From NCBI GenBank assembly GCA_000802095.1, contig JUEB01000013.1:1-64000 (forward strand): a stretch of DNA of 64,000 bases, read 5' to 3'. Position numbers and translations under genes: made by a program. A model generated the notes under the pieces. The model saw only the letters and a list, made by a program, of their open reading frames with translations. It ran no database searches and was not told the origin of the DNA. The stretch is from Peptococcaceae bacterium BICA1-7 (GTDB lineage: Bacteria > Bacillota > Desulfotomaculia > Desulfotomaculales > Desulfocucumaceae). The stretch's first letter is position 1, and each line of letters opens with the position of its first letter. Shown here in pieces: positions 53,308-60,799 of this stretch.

Positions 53308-53487
53308 TTACCTGACTGCGGATACCACCAGACAGCAAACAGTCAGGATGATTCCTGCCGCCGCAAAAAATTGAATTTTTGCGGCGGCAGGATTATCTTG
53401 GCCAGAAGATTCAGCCCTGGCCATTTCGGCCTTAAAAAAGGGCTCTTCAAGATTTTTTTCCATCCATACCTGTAATCTGTTAGCCAT
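53308..53487 (-). CDS. Small single-pass membrane protein
   Basis: About 59 residues, with a charged amphipathic start (MANRLQVWMEKNLEEPFFKA) and one membrane helix (FFAAAGIILTVCCLVVSAV) at the end. The start at 53487 has AAAGGA eight bases upstream and is preferred over the in-frame start at 53496. It is part of the TauE-exporter group and is likely an accessory subunit; no family is recognised. Confidence 0.6.
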   Translation of the reverse strand: MANRLQVWMEKNLEEPFFKAEMARAESSGQDNPAAAKIQFFAAAGIILTVCCLVVSAVR

Positions 53488-53521
53488 TTCATACATCCTT
53501 TCTATTCAGACGCCCTGCAGT

Positions 53522-54619
53522 TCAGGCTTTAACCGAAACACTGCCTTCCTGATAGGCTTTTTCTGTTTTAGCCCTGCGCAGCGCCTGGAACATCCAGAAC
53601 AGTATTATTGAGGAGCCTAAAAGACCACTGCCGAACAGGAACACGTTGCTGACTGCGCTGATTATATCGGATGCCCCCTTTGACAGTGCGATGGTTCCCA
53701 TTTCACCAAGGTACTTGGGGACTATAACCAAACGGCTCAGCATAACCATGGCTATCACCGAGGTCATAACCAGCTTGATCTGGTAGCCCCTGACCACCCT
53801 GGTTCCCACAGCCCCTATATACACTCCCAGCAGAGATCCAACATATAGGAACAAGGTGATTCTTAAATCCACGTATCCATAAAGTGAGTACAGGAATGCT
53901 CCCTGGGCTCCGGAAAATATGGCCAAGAACAGCTCAGTACCCGCAGCCACGTAGGTAGGCACACCCAGGAGGTAAATCATGGCCGGCACCCCTATAAAGC
54001 CGCCCACACCAATCGATCCTGCCAGGAACCCGGTGGCGAACCCAACCAGAAGGGCCAGCCAGAGAGAGGTTCTTACATTGGCCACTTTAAAGTGAATGAT
54101 CGGAGGAATATTTAAATTCCTTATTTTTTCTGCCATTCCCCCGCTTCCGCCTGTTTCCGATCCCCCCTTCTGTATCCTCCTTATATCCCTGTACATGAAG
54201 AGAGTAACCCAGGTCAGTATGGCCACAAACAACAGGCTTATATATAGGTTGGAGCCGGCGGGACCCAGCTTTTGGAGCACCCCTTTTTGCATCATTACGG
54301 CCACCTGGACCCCGGCAAACAGGGCTATAATCATTACAACCCCCATTTTTCTGTCCACGTTGCCAAATTCACCATGCTTTTTGGATCCCATTATGGCCTT
54401 ACCGAATTTATGAGTTATGTTAGCCGCCACCGCCATTATACCGGGTATTCCCAGACTCATCATGGCGGGTGTCATTATAAAGGCCCCGCCTGATCCCAGA
54501 AAACCGCTTAACAATCCTCCTACAAAACCTATGCCTACCAGAGACAGCCCGGTTTTGGGGGTCATAGCCAGGAATTTAATAGCCTCGGCCGCAGCCGGGA
54601 TTTCCACTGCACCAGCCAT
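53522..54619 (-). CDS. TauE/SafE-family membrane exporter
   Basis: This 365-residue protein has eight to nine membrane helices in the TauE/SafE (sulfite/sulfonate exporter) pattern: GIGFVGGLLSGFLGSGGAFI in the first half and VGFATGFLAGSIGVGGFIGV in the second. The paired SGFLGSGG and AGSIGVGG motifs mark the internal repeat of the family. Members move sulfite, sulfoacetate or other small anions. The start has GGGAGGAG upstream. A rhodanese-like lipoprotein lies upstream on the other strand, hinting at sulfur handling (inference). Confidence 0.9.
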   Translation of the reverse strand: MAGAVEIPAAAEAIKFLAMTPKTGLSLVGIGFVGGLLSGFLGSGGAFIMTPAMMSLGIPGIMAVAANITHKFGKAIMGSKKHGEFGNVDRKMGVVMIIALFAGVQVAVMMQKGVLQKLGPAGSNLYISLLFVAILTWVTLFMYRDIRRIQKGGSETGGSGGMAEKIRNLNIPPIIHFKVANVRTSLWLALLVGFATGFLAGSIGVGGFIGVPAMIYLLGVPTYVAAGTELFLAIFSGAQGAFLYSLYGYVDLRITLFLYVGSLLGVYIGAVGTRVVRGYQIKLVMTSVIAMVMLSRLVIVPKYLGEMGTIALSKGASDIISAVSNVFLFGSGLLGSSIILFWMFQALRRAKTEKAYQEGSVSVKA

Positions 54620-54623
54620 AATC

Positions 54624-54956
54624 TCACTCCTCCCTTAGTTTTTGGGACTCCAGCGCTCTCTCCAGGGTAACCTTGATCAGCTTGTTAATCCCGGTCCCCA
54701 GCAGGTAAGCCACCAATACCACCGTAATCATAGAAAAAGCAGGCGCCGCATAGTTTTTTGTGGTAAGCAGAGCAAGCACTTTCTCAGCGTTTGAAAAAAT
54801 TAAAAAGTATACCACAGCTGTCAGTGAAATATAGAATAATCCCTTAATTATTCCGGTTGTAACCGACTCATATTCCTTTTTAATGGTTTTGTGCTGACTG
54901 GGCTCAAGATCCAGGGAGCCTGCAGAGTCCTTTTTCTCTTTCTCACTGATTTTCAT
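54624..54956 (-). CDS. Small membrane protein before the TauE-family exporter
   Basis: This 110-residue protein has a charged cytoplasmic N-terminus (KISEKEKKDSAGSLDLEPSQ) and two membrane helices at about 38–57 (GLFYISLTAVVYFLIFSNA) and 70–92 (FSMITVVLVAYLLGTGINKL), then a basic tail. It is four bases upstream of the exporter gene and the first gene after a predicted sigma-54 promoter. Probably a partner subunit; no family recognised. Confidence 0.65.
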   Translation of the reverse strand: MKISEKEKKDSAGSLDLEPSQHKTIKKEYESVTTGIIKGLFYISLTAVVYFLIFSNAEKVLALLTTKNYAAPAFSMITVVLVAYLLGTGINKLIKVTLERALESQKLREE

Positions 54957-55040
54957 AAAATCAATCCCTCCTCTTCCAAGTACTCATTTCACCGTATATA
55001 ACCGGCCGGCATCACCACCCTATGGTTTTGTGATCCATAG

Positions 55041-55056
55041 TGCAAATAGAATACCA
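55041..55056 (-). promoter_or_regulatory. Predicted sigma-54 (-24/-12) promoter
   Basis: The minus strand reads TGGTATTCTATTTGCA, with GG and GC exactly 10 bases apart, as sigma-54 requires (consensus TGGCAC-N5-TTGCA). It lies about 85 bases before the small membrane protein and exporter genes, and an NtrC-type activator is encoded 4 kb downstream. The rest of 54957–55430 holds no gene. Confidence 0.6.
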
Positions 55057-55430
55057 GTCTTAAAAGTTATATACAGTGCAATATCACAGGGATCTTCACT
55101 GCCCCCTGGCCAGTTTTTTGACTGCTTATCCCACACTACTGTCTGATTTTTACACAACCCGCTGCCCCATTTTGCCAGACAGCAGTATCGATATGACCTG
55201 TAGGCTTATTTGTTAAACAATTCTGATAATTTAAAATGTATAGAAATTGGTCAGCCCTTCCCTACTTATTATGGCTATAATTAAAAACAGGGCTAAAATA
55301 TTTTTTTCAGCCCTGGTAAGTTATATATTGATCAATTATTAGTACATAAGTTTACCTGCATTATCATAATCTTTTTTTGATATACTTGTCATGTGCCGTG
55401 CCCCCCTAACACAAATGAAAGGAGATACCC

Positions 55431-55817
55431 ATGAAAGCAAAGAAACTGGCGCTGGCATTAATAATACTGTTACTCCTAGCCGGGTGCGCGCAAAAAACAG
55501 GACAGAGTTATCAAAATATCGGCCCCGAAGACCTGCACAGCCTACTGCTGCAGAAAAATATCAGTGTGGTACTTGTAGATGTAAGAGAGCCGGGAGAACT
55601 TGAAGAGACAGGCTTTATCCCCGGAGCAGTGAATATCCCTCTGGGGCAGATAGAAAAAAGGCTGGGAGAAATCTCCCGGGACCGTAAGGTGGTTATTTAC
55701 TGCCGGTCCGGCAGAAGAAGCGCAGAAGCCGGCAAATTGCTGACTGAAAAGGGATACACCGATGTTTATAACCTGGAGGGTGGAATAACTGCCTGGCCTT
55801 ACGATAAGACAAGGTAA
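55431..55817 (+). CDS. Rhodanese-domain lipoprotein
   Basis: This 128-residue protein has a signal sequence ending in a lipobox (LILLLLLAGC, Cys19), so it is anchored outside the membrane. The rhodanese domain follows: VVLVDVREPGELEETGFIPG, AVNIPLGQIEKRLG, and the active-site loop VIYCRSGRRSAEAGKLL with catalytic Cys, ending NLEGGITAWPYDKT. It could carry sulfane sulfur or bind oxyanions outside the cell. ATG behind AAAGGAG. Single-gene unit on the plus strand, with a terminator. Confidence 0.93.
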   Translation: MKAKKLALALIILLLLAGCAQKTGQSYQNIGPEDLHSLLLQKNISVVLVDVREPGELEETGFIPGAVNIPLGQIEKRLGEISRDRKVVIYCRSGRRSAEAGKLLTEKGYTDVYNLEGGITAWPYDKTR

Positions 55818-55860
55818 ATAGCCGGCTTGGGAGGAGCGCCTAATGGGCGTACTAATAAAC

Positions 55861-55884
55861 AAAAGCCCCCGTTAAGGGGCTTTT
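55861..55884 (+). terminator. Terminator after the rhodanese gene
   Basis: AAAAGCCCC-CGTTAA-GGGGCTTTT is a perfect 9-bp stem ending in T residues. Being symmetrical, it also serves the convergent Cys-rich gene. Confidence 0.88.
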
Positions 55885-55895
55885 AAGTTATACAC

Positions 55896-56030
55896 CTATT
55901 CAATAGCGGAGCAGGCCATGCAGTCACCCTGCCTTTCCTCACATGAAGCCAGGCATTCCCTGCAGAGAAAAGCGCCACAGCTGGACTGGTTTTCAATATC
56001 CGTCTGGTTATTGCAAATCTGACAATTCAT
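55896..56030 (-). CDS. 44-residue cysteine-rich protein
   Basis: The frame MNCQICNNQTDIENQSSCGA, FLCRECLASCEERQGDCMAC, SAIE has eight Cys, in pairs CxxC ... C ... CxxC ... C ... CxxC, the mark of a small zinc- or iron-sulfur-binding protein. AAGGGGGC precedes the ATG. It ends just inside the terminator shared with the rhodanese gene. No named family recognised, but this looks like a real small gene because of the strong ribosome site and regular Cys spacing. Confidence 0.65.
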   Translation of the reverse strand: MNCQICNNQTDIENQSSCGAFLCRECLASCEERQGDCMACSAIE

Positions 56031-56232
56031 CCAAAGCCCCCTTCCGTAATAGAAACTGCATACCCCTTGTCTGCTGCATTTTCATTATTATCCTACTTAA
56101 AATATTCTTAACCAGTTAACATGGAAAATATACATAAGAATAGTAAAAAAGCTGTCAGCCATCAGCAGTCAGCGGTCAGCGGTCAGCGGTTGACTGATTA
56201 CTGATAGCTGAAGGCTGATAGCTGATAGCTAT

Positions 56233-57048
56233 TTAGTAGGTAAATGTAAATGCCCCTATAGTCCCCGCCACAGGCCTGGAGTTCAAATAACCGCTTTTTA
56301 CCCAGGACTCCCAGAAGAAAAGAGCCCCGTTGGTTGGGTCGGCCCCAGACAGCGCCTCCCTGGCGGCATTGATTGCGGACTGGCTGGGCGGCCTGTTTAT
56401 CCAGCCATTTAATACAGGTTCAAACTGGTACCTGCCCCCTTCATCCACCTGATAAACCACACCGTTGATGGAGCCCGGAAAGATACCGCTTTCAACCCTA
56501 TTGAGAACAACAGCGCCAACGGCCACCTTGGTCTCATAGCTCTGGTTATCGGCCTCCGCGGTGATAATGCGGGCCAGGGTGTCAAATTCCGAAGATGAAA
56601 CATTTCCGGAATAATTCCTGTTCACCCCTCCCCGGCTTACCCCTGACCCCGCGCTATTAGCAGCAGGAGCACCCGCTACCCGGATGGTCTGACCGGGATA
56701 AATGACGGTGCTTTTGAGGCCATTGTCCGCCATAAGCTGCTTTACCGAGGTGCCATAGCGGCTGGCTATAGTATAGAGACTGTCCCCCGGTAGTACAGTA
56801 TAAGATCCTCCGGAGGATTTTTCAGGTATGTAAATCTTCTGGCCGGAATAGATGGAATTACTACTCAGGTTGTTGGCAGATTTTATGGCTCCGGCATCAA
56901 CCCCGTACCATTGGCCTATTTCCCATAGACTTTCACCGGGAGAAACCGTGTGGGTGGCAGCCAGGGCCTGTCCCAGGCTGAATAAAAGGACGACAAGAAG
57001 CAGAACGGTTACCAGCATACCGGTTACACGCAACGAAACTTTTTTCAA
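56233..57048 (-). CDS. SleB-type cell wall hydrolase with two LysM domains
   Basis: This 271-residue protein has a signal peptide (residues 5–30) and two LysM domains (HTVSPGESLWEIGQWYGVDA, about 33–75; YTVLPGDSLYTIASRYGTSV, about 82–126). The Hydrolase_2 catalytic domain (about 150–271) reads SEFDTLARIITAEADNQSYE, with the catalytic Glu in ITAEA, and continues AVGAVVLNRVESGIFPGSIN. This is the SleB/CwlJ type that degrades spore cortex peptidoglycan at germination, though the LysM part suggests a vegetative or outer role is possible. The TTG start has GGAGGG nearby. A c-di-AMP riboswitch lies upstream. Confidence 0.93.
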   Translation of the reverse strand: MKKVSLRVTGMLVTVLLLVVLLFSLGQALAATHTVSPGESLWEIGQWYGVDAGAIKSANNLSSNSIYSGQKIYIPEKSSGGSYTVLPGDSLYTIASRYGTSVKQLMADNGLKSTVIYPGQTIRVAGAPAANSAGSGVSRGGVNRNYSGNVSSSEFDTLARIITAEADNQSYETKVAVGAVVLNRVESGIFPGSINGVVYQVDEGGRYQFEPVLNGWINRPPSQSAINAAREALSGADPTNGALFFWESWVKSGYLNSRPVAGTIGAFTFTY

Positions 57049-57164
57049 TTGAATCCCTCCTAAGGGCCTCCGAGGTTAGCTGAAGGGTTCGGGTTGAGGG
57101 TACCCTACCGTAATTTGGATGTTGGAGGCTGGAGGTTGGAAGTTAGATACTCCCATGTTCCGCC

Positions 57165-57310
57165 ACAGCTCCTGCAACCGCTTCTCAATTCACCTCCTGT
57201 GAAGCTCTACGGATTCACCCCGTTAATGTGTTTTCCCCCGTACCCCGGCCAGGCCGGGGATTCGGCCATAAATATTAAAGGCTCCACCCTTGGAACCTTT
57301 GCACTATTAT
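57165..57310 (-). ncRNA. c-di-AMP riboswitch (ydaO/yuaA type)
   Basis: On the minus strand the leader contains GGTTCCAAGGGTGGAGCC, GCCGAATCCCCGGCC, CGGGGGAA and GGGGTGAATCCGTAGAGC in that order, the conserved parts of the ydaO-type aptamer. It precedes a LysM/cell-wall hydrolase gene, a classic target of this OFF riboswitch. TATAAT for its promoter lies at 57306–57311; the -35 is weak. Between aptamer and gene (57100–57155) is a short GGTTGGAAG-type repeat. Confidence 0.85.
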
Positions 57311-57396
57311 ACTGGTCTTCCAGCTATGCGGCCAAGAAACAAAATATGGAGGGCGGATCGAACGCTGTAAGTATATAGTCCCTTAAGCCAATTGCC

Positions 57397-57969
57397 TTAA
57401 GGCTTTGCCCGGATACTTCCGAGCCAGGAGGTAATTCTTACCTTAAAGCGCCTGAAGGGTTTTCCTATCACTCTTCCTGCAAAATTTCCCACCCCGCCCA
57501 GTGCTCTGGCCGACAGCCGCACCGGGAATACAGCTGTAATAAAAACTATTTTAAAGGGCAGCGATATCAGCTTCCAGGCGTAGCCCATAAGCATGGCCAA
57601 ACACCCGGCTACCCATGCCCCGGCCCTGAGAAGCCACCTTGCCAGCCGGTATGAATGCCGGCCCAGGAAATGAGTAAATAAAAATGCTCCCAGAAGAAGG
57701 CCTATGAACACGTAAAGCCTTAGCTGACCATAATTGGCCCTTAGGAGCACATAGAAAGAAATGACCGTAAGTACAATCCAAAAAACAAGGTCACCGGCAA
57801 AAGTGCCCACCTTTTTCAATCTTAATGTATCACTTATAGCCCTGTAAATGACATGACACAGTCCTGCTGTCATACCAATCCCCAGGGTCCAAAGAAAAGC
57901 AACTATCTGGTCGGCCAGGGGCACAGCCATCACTCCTATCAAAAAAAGCGCCGCAGCGCTTGATTTCAC
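57397..57969 (-). CDS. yabQ: Spore cortex protein YabQ
   Basis: This 190-residue protein has about five membrane helices in the first 130 residues (LWTLGIGMTAGLCHVIYRAI; YVFIGLLLGAFLFTHFLG) and a basic C-terminal tail (RRFKVRITSWLGSI). This matches YabQ, an outer-forespore-membrane protein needed for cortex formation. It lies 14 bp after yabP as in Bacillus; normally divIC follows yabQ, but here about 10 kb is inserted. Confidence 0.88.
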   Translation of the reverse strand: MKSSAAALFLIGVMAVPLADQIVAFLWTLGIGMTAGLCHVIYRAISDTLRLKKVGTFAGDLVFWIVLTVISFYVLLRANYGQLRLYVFIGLLLGAFLFTHFLGRHSYRLARWLLRAGAWVAGCLAMLMGYAWKLISLPFKIVFITAVFPVRLSARALGGVGNFAGRVIGKPFRRFKVRITSWLGSIRAKP

Positions 57970-57983
57970 CCAAATATCCCCAG

Positions 57984-58307
57984 CTATTTCATTATCCGGC
58001 TCAGCATATTTCTGCCTCTTCCCCTGGCTGATTTGCCCTCTTTATATTCAAGCGTATTTATATAGCCCTGAACACTAAGAGTCCCCTCATCCAAATTAAG
58101 CTTGCTTATATGAAGGCCTTCGCCTTTGAGATAGAGAACCCCCATGGTGGTGTCCAGCACTATTTCACGCTCGTCAAAACTGCCTACATGACGAACCCCT
58201 TCCAGTTCAAGCTGTTTCCTGTCCACAAGAGTCAGTTTCTGGGTTATAGACTGATCCACCGACTCTCCCCCCTTAACTATCAATTCCTTTTCATATATAT
58301 TCACCAT
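57984..58307 (-). CDS. yabP: Sporulation protein YabP
   Basis: This 107-residue protein reads QKLTLVDRKQLELEGVRHVG then SFDEREIVLDTTMGVLYLKG and EGLHISKLNLDEGTLSVQGY, the typical YabP beta-strand pattern. It acts with YabQ in spore coat and cortex assembly in the mother cell, and is usually controlled by sigma-E. It lies between spoIID and yabQ on the same strand. Confidence 0.92.
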   Translation of the reverse strand: MVNIYEKELIVKGGESVDQSITQKLTLVDRKQLELEGVRHVGSFDEREIVLDTTMGVLYLKGEGLHISKLNLDEGTLSVQGYINTLEYKEGKSARGRGRNMLSRIMK

Positions 58308-58348
58308 GTTGATAATTATGAAAAAAAGAGCCGCTTCTTACAAAAATA

Positions 58349-58374
58349 AAATGGGTGCCGGGAGACACCCATTT
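58349..58374 (-). terminator. Terminator after spoIID
   Basis: AAATGGGTG / CACCCATTT with an 8-base loop, followed on the minus strand by TATTTTTG, lies between spoIID and yabP. yabP and yabQ probably have their own promoter. Confidence 0.75.
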
Positions 58375-58410
58375 ACCACCTTTGGAGGTGACACTTTGTT
58401 ATGCGGCTTT

Positions 58411-59343
58411 TTATTTCCAAATTTTCTTAATTTCTATGTCCTTAAAGTAGAATTTGACTATATCCTCCGGGGATGTATTATTCCTTGCCAAAAGGTTGGC
58501 CCCCCACTGGCACATTCCTACGCCATGGCCAAATCCCTTCCCTTTCAAAACCAGCTTATCACCCTGTACAGTGGCACCCTCAATGAACATTGATCTGACC
58601 TCAGCACTGCCCAGGGCGAGCCTCAGGGCGGGGCCTCCCACCTCCACATCTCCCAGCCTCATTTTTTCAACCCTCCCAGAAGGCCCCTTTCGGGTTATAG
58701 CCACCGACCGGATATTCCCGGGATCTTTCCCGGCTATAGTCCTGACAGCCTCCCTCACCCTGTATAAAGGTATCTCGGCTATCCAGGACTTATTTTCAGG
58801 CGGGGTAATGGACAGGCAGTTGTCTTTAACCCCTGCATTGACATAGGGAGTAGGGGTCTTTACATAGCTCAGCCCCTCTTTGGCGGAAGCCTCCACTCCC
58901 CCGTCACAGGCCGAAAACCATCCTTTAATGTACTGCCCCTTATACAGGACAACCTCCCCTCTGGTCATGCTTACAGCCTTCCGGACATTGTCGTTTATTC
59001 GGCTTGGATCATAAGCCTGAAACTCCTCGACACTGGTAGAGGCATCAGTTCCGTGAATTTCTTTAATGCGGCCCGCCTTTATGTTTTCCATAGTAAAGGT
59101 ACGGGCAATAATGGCCTGGGCAGCCAGGGCATTTACAGGCCAGGTCGGCTCCATTTCAGCGGCCACAACCCCTGCCAGATACTCCTCGAGCTTAATATTC
59201 AGTTTTTGGCCTGTCTTATTGTCATACAGGCTTATTGTAGGCTCCGTGCCACTACCCGGAGGACTCTTTTGTGGAGCCCCGGCGCACGAAGCTGTCAAAA
59301 GCGCGGTCATAAATATAAATATTGCAGCTCTTATCTTTTTCAT
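58411..59343 (-). CDS. spoIID: SpoIID/LytB-domain protein
   Basis: This 310-residue protein has a lipoprotein-like signal sequence (FIFMTALLTASCAGAP, Cys at 20). The SpoIID domain reads EYLAGVVAAEMEPTWPVNAL, AAQAIIARTFTMEN, YKGQYIKGWFSACDGGVEAS and GKGFGHGVGMCQWGANLLAR, the strongest signature. SpoIID is a lytic transglycosylase working in forespore engulfment. Position beside yabP differs from the usual spoIID locus, so it may be a paralogue of the main engulfment SpoIID. Confidence 0.88.
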   Translation of the reverse strand: MKKIRAAIFIFMTALLTASCAGAPQKSPPGSGTEPTISLYDNKTGQKLNIKLEEYLAGVVAAEMEPTWPVNALAAQAIIARTFTMENIKAGRIKEIHGTDASTSVEEFQAYDPSRINDNVRKAVSMTRGEVVLYKGQYIKGWFSACDGGVEASAKEGLSYVKTPTPYVNAGVKDNCLSITPPENKSWIAEIPLYRVREAVRTIAGKDPGNIRSVAITRKGPSGRVEKMRLGDVEVGGPALRLALGSAEVRSMFIEGATVQGDKLVLKGKGFGHGVGMCQWGANLLARNNTSPEDIVKFYFKDIEIKKIWK

Positions 59344-59701
59344 AGCATGGCCCCCCGGTAAAAATAATATATTTTATTTTTGCCGGGAGACATAATATTA
59401 TTCATCAGGGACTGAGCGACGCCTGAAGCGCCATGTCAGGCTCCAGTCCGGATATTACCGCGCCCATCTGTTTTGAACATTGCAAAGGTTAATAAGGCAC
59501 ACTGATGCGGTATAAAAAGGGGGCCCCCACAGGCAGAAACCGCACCACCAGGCTGCTGCCAATAATTACACCGCAGTGGCCTTCCTGTTATTCCCTAAAA
59601 AGCAGGCATCCGGGGTTATCGGGAGTATAATTTTATCAAGTGGGCCAGGCGCCCAAACCTTTCTCGCCACACCCGGTTTACCCGCTGGCTGTTAAATTTG
59701 T

Positions 59702-59875
59702 TTAAGGCCCTCTGGCCCCGGTGTTAATTCGCCCTGGCCCGCCCCTGGCGCCAGCCCGGCCCTGATCATCCTCCAGCAGCACAGCAATACTCTTCCCCGG
59801 ATTGACCTCCAGAGGTTGTCCTCCACTAAAATTATTCTTTATTTCGACAATGTGCTTCTGAAGCAGCGCCATCAT
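59702..59875 (-). CDS. Possible small protein, weak
   Basis: The frame MMALLQKHIVEIKNNFSGGQ, PLEVNPGKSIAVLLEDDQGR ends in a Gly/Arg-rich stretch and TAA, 57 residues in all. GAAAGG lies two bases before the ATG, closer than normal. No family is recognised; it could be chance. Confidence 0.25.
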   Translation of the reverse strand: MMALLQKHIVEIKNNFSGGQPLEVNPGKSIAVLLEDDQGRAGARGGPGRINTGARGP

Positions 59876-60014
59876 TGCCTTTCACCCCATTTCCATATAT
59901 TGCTAATTATAACATCTACTGGCAAACCCTATTTCGGGCCATAACTGCTCTATTTATAAGTTTATAACCCTTTAGCTCCTCCTCTTGTCCTATTTCATCT
60001 TATAGCTAATAAAA

Positions 60015-60034
60015 ATGAGGCCCTACGGCCTCAT
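60015..60034 (-). terminator. Terminator after the S4-domain gene
   Basis: ATGAGGCC / GGCCTCAT with a 4-base loop is followed on the minus strand by TTTTATTAG. Confidence 0.8.
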
Positions 60035-60058
60035 GATCATTGAGTATTCACCAATACA

Positions 60059-60301
60059 TTACTCCAGCATCCTGTATAATTCCGAAGCATCCCTGGCGGC
60101 TACATTTTCTCTGACATCCAGTATCTCAAACCTGATTAACCTGACGCCCAGGGTTATCTCCACCATATCACCCGGCTTTACCTCAAGTCCGGCCTTGGCT
60201 GCCCGCCCGTTCACCTTTGCCTGCCCCTGATCGCAGACCTCCTTGGATACAGTCCGGCGCTTAATGATCCTGGCCACTTTTAAGAATTTATCAAGTCTCA
60301 C
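60059..60301 (-). CDS. yabO: S4-domain RNA-binding protein (YabO/HslR-like)
   Basis: This 80-residue protein is essentially one S4 domain: RLDKFLKVARIIKRRTVSKE, VCDQGQAKVNGRAAKAG and LEVKPGDMVEITLG. It binds RNA, and relatives act on stalled 50S subunits (HslR/RqcP). RqcP in Bacillus is YabO, encoded beside mazG (yabN) as nearly here, where only HU comes between. GTG start behind GAGGGGGC. Confidence 0.93.
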   Translation of the reverse strand: MRLDKFLKVARIIKRRTVSKEVCDQGQAKVNGRAAKAGLEVKPGDMVEITLGVRLIRFEILDVRENVAARDASELYRMLE

Positions 60302-60344
60302 TTAATGCGCCCCCTCTTTTAGCATTAGACTGGTGAATAAAAAT

Positions 60345-60371
60345 AAAATCCACACAGTTAGCGTGGATTTT
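60345..60371 (-). terminator. Terminator after the HU gene
   Basis: AAAATCCAC / GTGGATTTT with a 9-base loop, followed by TATTTTTATT on the minus strand. Confidence 0.85.
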
Positions 60372-60433
60372 GTGAAACCTTACAACATTAAAAAAATTAA
60401 AACTAATCTCAAATAAATTTACGATAAGTCTTT

Positions 60434-60706
60434 CTAGCCTACACTTTCTCGCAAAGCTTTGCCTGCCTTAAACACGGGCACCTTTGCTGCAGCAATGCTA
60501 ATTTCCTGACCGGTCTGCGGGTTGCGGCCCTTACGCGCTGCTCTCTGCCTGATTTCGAAGGTGCCGAATCCAACCAGTTGCACCTTTTCCCCACTGGAAA
60601 GAGCCTCTTCAATGCTGGCTAATACTGCAGATACAGCCTTTTCGGCATCCTTTTTGGTGAAGTCAGTCTTTTCTGCAACTTTTGAGACTAGATCAGCCTT
60701 GTTCAT
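60434..60706 (-). CDS. hup: DNA-binding protein HU
   Basis: This 90-residue protein is a full-length [62 protein letters not shown], with the GRNPQTG beta-arm tip. It bends and compacts DNA. HU genes next to mazG and the yab genes are common in Firmicutes related to Desulfotomaculum. Confidence 0.97.
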   Translation of the reverse strand: MNKADLVSKVAEKTDFTKKDAEKAVSAVLASIEEALSSGEKVQLVGFGTFEIRQRAARKGRNPQTGQEISIAAAKVPVFKAGKALRESVG

Positions 60707-60799
60707 AAATACCCTCCCTTAAATTTTAACCTGTTGATGGAGTTACTATTCGCTATTTTTCTCCTATTTCCTCCCTACAAGAAAATAATTCCTGTATTT

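Larger units (their letters stand above)
59344..60058. other. Gene-poor region between spoIID and the S4-domain gene
   Basis: Apart from a weak 57-codon frame (59702–59875) and the terminator at 60015–60034, no feature is seen. Some GC-rich short hairpins occur near 59505–59560. No tRNA or known RNA is recognised. Confidence 0.4.

Noticed and set aside
56150-56230. Possible CRISPR or riboswitch in AGCTGATAGC-type repeats
   Set aside because: Short, irregular simple-type repeats with no spacers; related bits occur at 28645 and 48048. Regarded as dispersed intergenic repeat sequence.
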